A DNA stretch of 64,000 nt from Haliclystus octoradiatus (taxonomy: Eukaryota; Cnidaria; Staurozoa; Stauromedusae; Haliclystidae), in assembly GCA_916610825.1 (NCBI GenBank), contig OU744447.1:1680146-1744145 (forward strand), written 5' to 3'. The notes beneath the pieces were generated by a model that was not told the origin of the DNA, ran no database searches, and was given only the letters and a program-made list of their open reading frames with translations. Shown here one piece after another: positions 40,215 to 52,200 of this stretch (positions are counted from its first letter, which is position 1; each line of letters begins with the position of its first letter). A program made the translations under genes and the position numbers.

Positions 40215-43200
40215 CTATAGAAGTAGAAAAATAATGAAAATTAATATTATTAGAACTGGTAATCCCCCTATATCCCGGTAGGACATCCAATTTATTGGCC
40301 AAACGGGGACATGCCATTTTTAAGGGGTGCCTTTCTCCAAATTATTATATTTCAGAGTGTCGATTTAGAGATTTTCGAAATTTTTAGAACATTTCCTTTG
40401 TTTTACTCGTAAAAACATGAAATTTTAGGGTCTCCGTCCTCACTTGTTATGAAATTTTGGGGATTTCCTTTATTTTTAAAATGGCACACCCCCGTCTAAA
40501 AAATATTGAAGTACCCCTCACCCCTGGGCCCCATACGGTTATATTGTAGTGCTCAATGTCACTTTGCAGAGCTGTAAATAAGATAACGGAGTCAAGGACC
40601 TCATAAATAAGATAACGGAGTAAAAGTGAAAATTATATTCTAAAAGCTTTTCCTTATTGATGATAATGAATACTTATCAAATTGACTTTAAAGTGGGAAT
40701 AAACCCCCAGACTATCTTTACATATGTAGTAGAACCCGACGTGAAAAAAACAATGGCGTATATTTTTTTTTCGATCTGGAAATTATTTCTTGGTGAAAAG
40801 CGCCTTCAAAGTGGTGTTTTGACCCAAATGTCGCTGAGAAAAAAAAGGGATTGGATCTAGCTTTATGACGACAAAGTCACAAGTCGTGCGGTTTGTCTAA
40901 CAGACTCAAGAGTGGGCTGATCACGCGACGTAATCTTTGAGGTGACCTAGCTCCGAGAAGTCACGCAAAAAAAATTTCGGACAAGGCTGAGCCATGAACA
41001 AACATATAAACTCGCGAATTACGTAAAAGAAATGCAATTTGTGATTTCAGGAGCAGAATAAAATCTATTGAAACGCTCGGTCGAAATAATTTCTCGTAGC
41101 GTCATTAAGCGCGATGAATCTGATATAGATTCCGGATTAACACAAATGTCAGGTGGTGCGACTGTTCCTTTGTGACTAGTCTAGTGACACATATTAGTTA
41201 CGTATTCTGTGTGACCGCAGTACTTCTCAAATCTTAATTAGTAGACACGTACCCTTCAAAATAGCTTGATCTTACTCTATATAAGTTTTAACTATTTTTA
41301 ACTCTATGATCTGCAAGTTGTTCTTGAGTAAAGATTTCTACAGGATATCCTTTCCATGATCTAAATTTGAATGTAAACTGACTTGATTTGCAAGGGCATG
41401 CACAGACGACTTTTCCTCGAGATAGTTGGTACTGCAAAGTATTAATTGTACATTTTCGGATTTAATTAAGTATTACTAAAACATTAAATAGACATTCTTC
41501 AATTATCATTTCAACGTTTAAGTAATTGATGTTTGTCTAGTAAAACTTAAACCATGTAATCGTATAGTTTATACGACTGTATAGATAGATATATTATACT
41601 CAATAGTCTAACAAAGTGTTCATCATTAATTCACCAAGCATTCAATATTTAAAAAACCATTGAAAATTCTTCAGTACATTACACTATAAAATTCTATAAA
41701 ATATCGGAAAATAGTACAAACATGTTAGAGGACTCGGACGTTCTTATTCAAGTTTACAGCCGTATACTAGAGCCACTAGAACTACAGTAATGCAGATTCT
41801 ATCATTTGTCGGTTTTGCGGTATATCTTCATTGCATAAATTATTATCCTCTCTATCAAAGTTATATGATTAACAAAATTAGGGTTTTGCAATATGAAATA
41901 TCTTTCCTTATTTTACATACGCCACAAAATTATTTTACCAGTCTTTTCATTCCTTCGGCTAGAAAGTAGAACATGTTAGCATCATGTCGTCACAATCTGT
42001 AGTTTATAGGATGCAGTAATAAAGTGCTTTACTTTGCACAAAATACCTTTCTACAGAGAGGAGAAATCAGATGGACAGATTTCGCTTCTGTGAAAAGAGG
42101 ACTATAAAACCGACGGTTATGGTGTTCTTAATAGCGTTTCCCACCATACATTATGATTTTTACCCTCAAAAGAACACTCCATTTACAGTGCAGACATATG
42201 CTTACAACAATAAATTCTACTTAGCTAGTTTTGTGGTCACCAGAGAATCTTTCGATGTGTTAAATATGTGTGAGAATGATATGTCAAAATATAATCTGTA
42301 TAACGCGCGCTACGAATGAAATATTTTCTGATTTTTTATTTTCTTCAAATTCGTGAACTTTAAAGTCATTAAATCATCTGGAATTTTGCTACTCTTGAGT
42401 TTATATGTTCTTCCTTACCTCAGTTTTGTGGGAGAGAAAAATAGATTGCCGTTACAGAGCTACGCCATCTCAAACGTAACATCGCGTGATTAATCCGATC
42501 TAAAGTCTATTAGAAAAACCACACGACTTGTGACTTTGTCGTCATAAAGCTAGATCCAATCCCTTTTTTTCCCTCAGCGACATTTGGGCCAAAACACCAC
42601 TTTGAAGGCATTTTTCACCAAGAAATAATTTCCAGATCGAAAAAAAAATTACGCCATTGTTTTTTTCACGTCGGGTTCTACTATATATGTAAAGATAGTC
42701 TGGGGGTTTATTCCCACTTTAATAAAAGTCTCGAATACATCTTCTTTTCTTTTCCAGTCTATGGTTTGCTGTTTGAATAATTGAAACGCATCTGACCAAG
42801 TGTTAGCCAGGGTCACAAAAGCCCAGCTATTCCTCCAAAGAATAGGATCAATCTAAAATGCTTCGTGGTTTGGTCATATGACATGCTAATGAGTTACATG
42901 ATTTATGTTAAATATGCAAGTTTTTCTGACACCATTGCTCAAAGGGATTACTAATGAAGCATAGAATTATTGAAGAGCATTGTTCATTTATTTCGGTAAA
43001 ACAGCAAAGGCTGCGATTTACTTACAGAAATTGAATAATAGATTGACTAATATTGAAGCTATACAATGTAAGTATGCGCTTAGTCCTATGTAAAGATCTC
43101 AGGAAAGGAAAGCAAATGACAGATTTGGATTTGTACTAATGTAAATTTTTATTTATATATTCTTCAATCAAGGCATTGAATACTTACATTTGAGTACATG

Positions 43201-46200
43201 TTATATCAGGAAGTGTATGATCTTGAATCCGAATGTTGTAGCCCCCGTAGTAAGAGAGAGGATAATCATTCCGCATGTAAAGCATGACAGTACGGACTGT
43301 ATATCCAACACCGAGATCAACATACCACCATTTGTCACCGTTAGTTTTAAGTGTCGAGGCACAGCCATCCGAATGGACATTCAAGCCTCGATTTCCATCA
43401 ATGGCTCCTGAGCAGTTAAGAGAGGGGTCAGATGTTGATGATTGCTGGCAGGTAAGACCGATTAAACTAATTTCTGGAAGATAAATTTTAGATCAACTTC
43501 AAAACCACTTTTAAATAAGAATTAATAGTTGTCAAATGTAATATCCCATAGTGATCAATTAAAAATATAATAATCTAGAATATGACCCAGTATTATTATA
43601 AGCATCAAATGCTACAACACCTTCAGCGCCGCTGCTAACATTGGTCAGCTGTGTATTACCATTCTCTTGCCATAAACAAGCACTTAATTTACAGAAATTA
43701 ATTGACTCTATCGGAGGCCTGACTTTATTATTATCCGTGATTATCAAAGATATTAAATGCCTATGCAGACGACACAAAAATCGATTACTCTTGATACTCT
43801 GATCTTAAGTCTGAATTGGCTACCAGCCTCTTGTCGATGGGCTGAATGCTGGAAATTAATTGTTGATTATCACAGGACATGCTGCTATATTTCGTTTGAC
43901 ATAAGCATTAAATATAATATGTTCTTACCAACTTGGAGATATTATTTCACCTATTCATCACAAGATTAAATACCTGCATAGATATTTCTCTCCCATCAAA
44001 CCTAAATCCTAGCAAGCACTACTCTTATATCATTATAGAGTATAGACGCCTTTATTTTCATTTATGCTTTTGCTTTAACCTTTTTTAATTTACGTAGATA
44101 TATAACCTAGCCTATTTTTACCCGACGACCCTCGAAAAGGATCAGACACTTTTGCAATGCGAATTGCTATCAGTTTAGACAATACGTCGTTTGTATAATA
44201 AAGCTATTGCATTTTGTCTATGTAATGTAAATCTTTGTTGCAAGACACACCAAGTGAATGTTGTTATTTATAGCCACTACTGCCAATTCATTTCATTAAT
44301 ATGAATTAAATTAAATTCTAACTCCTGTAAGTCAATATATATATAATAATGCATTGAAAGATTGCCACACACTTCCCTGTTTGTATATTGAATGAATATG
44401 AGCGTTCAAGACAACTTGTTTTTCACTTCTCGAGGTTAAATTGTTGTTGTTGCCAATGACTGCTCTTTCATGCCACGATATTTTGATGATATCGTAAATG
44501 GGAATTCCAGCATCTGACCACGGTGTTATAGATGTTGATTAATTCAATGATTGGTAGAAGCTCAAGAAGCGGGATGAAACTCAAGAATTTGAAGAATTCG
44601 CTAGTTTCCGTACAAGAAACTATCGCTCACTGTTTACTCTCGTTTTTGATAGTTGAAGAATGCATTGCAGTTAATGTTTTTGATTTTACAATATATTCTT
44701 CTAATAAATTCCACCATTGGATGATACGTAGAGAAGATCAATGCTTGCTGGACTCAAGGCGTAGTGAATTGCTTGATTTGAGTTGAAATCTATGTCCGCG
44801 TAGCGTGTATTTAGAATTGTCATAATGTATTGATAAGGTATCTAGCGTTAAGTCTACTGGGTCATGTGATATTTTATATTGCATAATCAGGTCTTCTTTG
44901 ACTCGTCTCGGCTCTAGTGATTCCAGTTCTAGAATACATACATGATCAGGGTAACGATGATAATTTAATCTTCCTAGATTGAAAACATTTCGAAAATGAA
45001 AATGTTTGAAAATGTTCGCTGCGAGTTTCCTATTAAGGAAATATCTTTAGTAAGCCATTGATTCCATATTGGAGACGATGATTTGTAGGAACCTTCCTGA
45101 ACCATCTAGAACATTCTAGAACATAGGAGAACCTACATGACTCCCCGCACGACTCACAATGACCATGCATGATCTAGCAGCTTCTAGCATATATCTAAAC
45201 ACTATAAATACAGTAAATGAAAACTATGAAAACTATGAGAACTTAATGTACAGTCTACTATCAACATGTCAACTTGGAATTAATATTATTATTCATAAGA
45301 AGAAATATACAAATCAATTCAACCTACGTTGTTATTATTATTTCTTCAACATAATTCTACAGTTCTCATCAATTGGTCCGTCGAATTATAAGAACAACTC
45401 ATCAATTGGTCCGTCGAATTACAAAAACAACTAATTATGAATAATCTTCAAGACTTTACAACATAATTTAAAATCTGAAAGTATTTTATTACAACATGGA
45501 ATTGAACACAACATTTTATTCACGACCGCGGCATCAAAACAATATAACTAGATTGATTTTCACACTGAGGAACAATGGCATTTTACGTAACTAATCAAAA
45601 CACGCAGAAAACACATGAAATGGAACTAAACACAAGAAATGGAACTAAACACAAGAGTGGAACTATGGAACTACACACGAGAAATGGAAATAAACACAAG
45701 AAATGGAACTGAACACAAGGAATTAGATTACCCAAAACTGAAGAGACTGAATTAAAAAAGTAAGATTTTAAAATACTGAACATAAACCATTGAACATTCC
45801 AACATTTTGGAACTTTTAAATATTGAACACTAAACATTGGACATTCCAACATCATAAAACTTTTAAATATTGAATCATTCAACATTCAACTAAGAACATT
45901 GAAACACAATGAACACACTAAGAATACTAAATGAACTAAGAAACACACAAGAACACACAACAGAGTTTAAAATTGAACACACAAGAATAAGCAACAACTC
46001 ATGAAAATACTGAATTCATCAAACACACAAGAATAAGCAACAACTCAAGAAAATACTGAATTAATCAAGCACACAAGAATAAGCAACAACTCAAGAAAAT
46101 ACTGAATTCATCAAACTCACAAGCAAAAAAATATGACTATAAAAGAAAAATTGAAGATTACCAAGCTCATAGAAGAAACTGAAATTAAACCAAATATAAC

Positions 46201-49200
46201 ACTTGTATGAAAATTTCTTTTTCTGGAAATCCAAAGCAATTAAACAAATTGGTATGCACCAAAATTGTAATGAATTTTCTCATTAACTGTTATGCAATTA
46301 GTCTATAAGCATATCTAAAACCTTCATTATTAGCTTCTACTATACCATAATTACTTACATTTATATTTACATACATTTATTATTTACAATTTAGCATATA
46401 TTAAAGCATTAATCTTTCTCATTTTTAGCCTATATCATGCATTTTTATTTATGGCTCCGCCATCTGGCGGGGGGAGTTATGTAGGAACCTTCCTGAACCA
46501 TCTAGAACATTCTAGAACATAGGAGAACCTACATGACTCCCCGCATGACTCACAATGACCATGCATGATCTAGCAGCTTCTAGCATTTATCTAAACACTA
46601 TAAATACAGTAAATGAAAACTATGAGAACTTAATGTACAGTCTACTATCAACATGTCAACTTGGAATTAATATTATTATTCATAAGAAGAAATATACAAA
46701 TCAATTCAACCTACGTTGTTATTATTATTTCTTCAACATAATTCTACAGTTCTCATCAGATTCTAGTACAAGACGTACATAAACTTTGAAGGCTTGAATA
46801 TAAAAATAAATTTCTTTAGAGAAAAATCATTAAAATCTTAACTTCTAGTGATATTATCTTCGGGTGAATTCGCGTCCTTGTCGGTCAAATCCTGGAGATA
46901 CCCATGTTAAAAAGTTCAATTTCTAGCCGAAAAGTTTAAAATCTGTTCAAGTCTTAGACTTCTGAAATTCAAGGACTTACATTTTACATTTTTCCAGAGT
47001 AACAGTTGTATAGATATTTCTGCTATCTAGTAATCTGAAATTTATTTCTCACGGTCCAGTACTGGACCAACACTCACTGCTAGCTCCCTTATATTCTTGA
47101 AAGCATTTAATTTCTGTACTTCTATCATTTGGCTTCTGTGCTCTGTGTTATTGAACAAATTTTTTTGTTATTGAACAAACAATACATTAAATAGGATGTC
47201 AGCTCGGTTCGAAATTAAGAACCATTATCTTTCAGAGTCGAAAGTAATATTCAAATTTAATTATTACTCGATAATTTTAAATTGCACACACTTTGAGGTT
47301 TCTATCTTCGTTTAGAATCGTGTTGTTTTGATTTCATATTTCATCGCAAGTTCTTATTGTATGTCCAAGCTAGATTGTGAAATTCAACATCAAATATATG
47401 TACATTAAGGCCTCCATTTTGAATCTTCTTAAAAATAATTTCCCTTAAGATTGCTCAGCAATTTTCAACAGTTATTTCATCAGTATGATCACGCAAAAGC
47501 TTAAATATGCAGGTACAACTACCTGTCTATACTACCAAACATTCATTATAATTTATTTTGGTATTGCGAAGAATACATATAAAAGCATCCATAATAGAAA
47601 TGCAGTATTATTAGATTACTAGCAACTGTATGATTTAATTGAAGACAGAAGTGAGGAAGTATACGTATTCTCATGTCTGATGGCTTTTGGTTTCTCTTTA
47701 TACATATAAAAATAAAAATATTTACATCAAATCTATCTGAAGTCCTGAATATTTCTGATAATCGATAAATGTAACTTACCCTGTTCTTGGACGTTTGTTT
47801 GGAGATTTACCTGAAATTTAACATATGTTACATCAGACGCCTTTTCGATATTTTATATTTTAAGAATCTGCCACCAATCTAACTAAGAACATCTTCTTTT
47901 CGATTAATAATAAATCGTTACGCACAATTCGTTACAGCATTTATTTTGCATTCAACAACAATGATAGATATATAGAGATTACTTCATGGGTAGCGCGTGC
48001 GTACGGATTTTATTCACGAGTTGTTACGTATCAGAAAACAAGAAAGCGGGGCTCTGCGAGCGATTGAGTTTTATGATACAAAACAACGAGTGAATGAAAT
48101 CCGTACGCACGCGTTACCCATGAAGTAAACTTTTTATGTAATATCCAGCGAGATTTCAACATCAACGATTAATGTTATTATTGTGATTGAAAAAAGGGAT
48201 TTTATATTATGCTTGGATGAGGTATGCTTCTTATTTTGTTTAGTTTAGCTTTATGATGTGGGTTTATTCAGATTCCTAAAACAATTATTATTTTATTCAA
48301 TTTCATGAATAGTAATATATAAGAATTTTTTATATTTATAATAATTAAGAATTAGAAAACAAATTAATCATTATTGTATTGAAATTGATGAGAGACAATT
48401 GATGTTCCAGACAAAGGTTATGTTACATGATTATTAAAATGCAAAACAAAATTCAGCCGTGCATGTTTTTCAAAGCTGAAAAAATTATTTTACCGGGCAA
48501 TGTTTACATTTTTTGCCAAAAATGAAGTGGACTTTGATTGGTTATATCATTTTCCTCACACGTGAAGAAACATGATACAAACAATATGATTGGTTATATC
48601 GTTTTCTTCACGTTTGAGAAATTGATATTGATTACTGATTGGTTAACATAAAAAACAAACGAAACTTACAGCAACAAGAGAACAATGGGAAATCTCGCCG
48701 GGTATCAAATAAATATCTATATATATATATTAGATATTATCTAATAGCAAAAAATAATGCTCGATATCATTTGACAGAGCTAAATATATTAAAATGGAGT
48801 CAAAGACTACACATTCATAATTGTTACTAATAGTTTCATGTGTACGCAATCATCAGACAAAAAAATAAATAAAATAAATTGTTTGAAGGTTGTTGTCAGG
48901 ATTTGAATTGTGCATTTGTTATTTCGGCAATATCAGCGTCACTGCAAGCTACTGATCCATCAGTACTAAGACTAATACAGCTAATACTTTTTGTCTTTGG
49001 CTAGCTGTACTCTATATTAAAGAGTTTCAAATGACCAGCAGCCTTTCCTTTGTTTTGTTGTTTGATTACAAGAAACGAGTTTAATCCTCTTTAAAGTGAT
49101 GTCAGCTCCAACGTCAGAGGATTGTCCTCGACCTCGTGGCTGTTGCTACGGAAAGACACCACAGAAAGCTCGAGAAAATAGTCTGGTTTATCAATTCAGT

Positions 49201-52200
49201 TTCGGATGAATCTCAATTCTTATTTGTCGAAACGCTATTATAGGTCTATGGCTATTATAGATAGCCAACAAATGTATACGGCTCACAAATAAATAGTGGA
49301 CTGGGAGTCACAGTCTGATTATTACTACAAAAAAACAGTGCAATATAAAACATATATAGGTATGTAGCTACCTATTTTTAGACGAAGCCTACGTGTTTAC
49401 AAACATAACTTGGAGTCAATGATCAAAGTATCGGTATTAAAAAACAAAATTTACCTGGTGTTATAATTTCATTTTGTTTCGGTGATAACTTTTGATTTTG
49501 AATGCTAACAAATCTCTTCCTGTTCTTTCAATCTCCAATATTCTTCTATCAAGTAAACACCAACATGAATAAATTTTGAATCAGTTGTAGTTTTCAACTC
49601 TGTTTTCCGTCCTCAATTCGTATGACCTGAGTAGCAAGTAAATTGATTTTCATGGTACACATTTCTTCAAGCGTCAAAAGCCCTTACGAAATCCACCTAT
49701 ATTGCTCTTGTAACAAACCAGTTCGTCAATAAATTACTTGGCAGAGATGCTTCCATGTTCGTTTTATGAAATGTTTTTCAAAATCGCGTTTATGTGCAAA
49801 GGAGACACAAAGGTGGGCCGTGTATCATGAAAACAAATGATTGAAATCTGGGTCCAGATTTCAAAGACAAAATGCTTCTCTCCATTTAAATTTTACATCT
49901 AGCTTTTCAATTTAATTTGATGCTCTGTATGTTAGATATAATTGGTAAAATTTCAGGTGAAATGTCCAGGTGTAATCTCAAGTTCTTCCTTATATTGTTC
50001 CGCGAAAGAGAGCCATTCACTCATGCCAAACTGAATTAGATCACAATGAATCTTGTAGTTTTCTAAGAGTGGTCTAGTTTTAACATGTGGATGTTATTGA
50101 AGATGTTTTTGATGATTCGATGGATTCGCTCAAGGGTGTTTGTTTTACCTTCGTTACTAGCATGAAGCAAGTTAGCGATATTCTTTTGAAGCAGTTGAGG
50201 AATGAATAGATTTGGGCAATGATGGATGATTCTGATGATGATTATTTTGAATAGCAAAGGTAAAGCGATACAGAAGTTGATTTGGAGTATTGTGTTGCTT
50301 AGGATATCTTCTTGGGAGAAACGTCAGCCATCATGAACTTCCTTTAAAAAGAAACAGTAGTCGAGTGTCTCGTATCCAACATTATGGTTGTCTCGCAAAT
50401 AGCTGACCAGCTCTTCAAGAGTATTGTTAGGGTTGTAACCCTGAAAAGCTGATCGCTTATGTAGGGGTGTGAAGGCGGGAGTGACGAAATCAGAGCTTGC
50501 ATCCCGCTTGCATCATCAGTGTGTAACTTGGTCTTTCACATGCAGATGTATGAAAAAATTGCACGAGATAATTCACCGACATATTTGTGTTAAGCACAAA
50601 GTGTCCAACAACCGAAAAGTTGAATTGATTGAATACGATTATCAGCTTGAAGAGGCCGTGATTGTCATTTTGATTTAATTTTTTATCATTCAAGATGTGA
50701 TCAAGTAGTGCAGAAAAGCCTGAAAAGGTCACACAAGCGACCATCAAGAAATAAATCTTTGAGGTTCTGGGTCAGCCATTCCACTTCAATTTGTTTCATA
50801 TTTCGCAAGTGTTGGAGAACGGCATTGGATAAGACACCATTTTTAATCTTATCATCTCCAGTGCAACGCAAACCAAAGCAAAGAAAAGCGTAATGCATCG
50901 GTGAGAAGGTTAGCAGCTTCTCTTACGGGGAGGGAGTATATGGAAGAGCGAGGATTTGTTAGTTTTCTTGAACGCTGTTTCATGCGTTATAGTCCATACC
51001 CAAATGGTGTGTTCTTTGTTGCGATCATTGAATGGCTCCGGTAACATCAAATTTTAATGAAAGAGTCAGTGGCAAAAGTTTCTCAATTTTGTAAAAGTTT
51101 TGTCGACGACGGTTTTGGTAATATCTCTAGCCAATTTCAATATAATAAATTTTTCAAACTCTACATAATATGTAGGTTCAAAATTCAATAGAGTTTGTAA
51201 TGAACATAATATATAAGTTTCCAAATTATTAATTAGCTTCTTTGGTGTTGTCGTACTTAATAGATAACATATCACGCTAACATATTTAACTACATAAATT
51301 GTTTATCAAAAACAAAAAGTTGCTGTTTTTGCAATTTCATTTCTTTTCAAACGGTTGAAAAACTTCCCTCATATTTTTCGTTGTGCTATTGCGCATTAGT
51401 CATCAGAACGAGAAATGAGGCTTAGTAATTTTTTATTGTAATATAGCCTTGAGTAGCCTAGAGGTTTTGCAAAGGTGGTAATATAAAACTCGCACTAGCT
51501 TAGGTATACTTATTTGCATAACACATGACAACAGGTATGTAAACGATTTAACATTTCCATACATTTCGCATTGACATTTGTTCACAACGCAGTACTAAAA
51601 TCACATGAAGCAACGTCACTAATTTATTTTATAATAATAAAAAAGTAATATAAAAAACTTAGATCACTGGAATAAAGAAAGGAAATTATACTACAAAGAC
51701 GTTATAAATAAGGGATTACATCACTCTTGTGAGTGGGTTATCGGAATTTAGATCCACTCGTTCTCTAACAACAAACTGGAAATCAATATCGCAAACTCAC
51801 GATACAACGAACAAGAGTAATGTAATCATTTTAATAATCATGTCACACAACCTTTGTCTGGAACATCAATTATCTCTCATCAATTTCACTACAACAAGGA
51901 TTTGTTTTCTAATTCAATGGGTCATTGATTTTTCATTAAATACAATTTGAATGAAATTGTTACGAATATCACTTAAAAATACAACCCGAAGAATCCAATG
52001 TAATTGTTTTTCCAACATTTTTGCAATATTAAAAATATAGTTAGTCGGCATTTTCAAAACATGTTTTCTAGCGATTTGGTTAATGCCGTGCACGTATAGC
52101 TCTATAACCGAACACGTGCAGGTATAGACCTATACTCACACGCTTTTAGTGGTTGCCATGGAATATCGTGGGTTGTCTTGACATAACTGCTAAACACGTG

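Larger units (their letters stand above)
39643..42931. repeat. Segmental duplication, copy 2 (partner 1915-3437)
   Basis: Contains the intact lectin terminal exon, a copy of the 260-bp repeat (40260-40540) and, unlike copy 1, the 2,027-bp TTAA element. Sequence resumes after the element at 42719 with AAAAGTCTCGAATACATC, matching copy 1 at 3231. Confidence 0.85.

Noticed and set aside
45595..45885. 96-codon minus-strand ORF in the LTR element
   Set aside because: Composition follows the AC-rich tandem repeats; no Gag or Pol motif.
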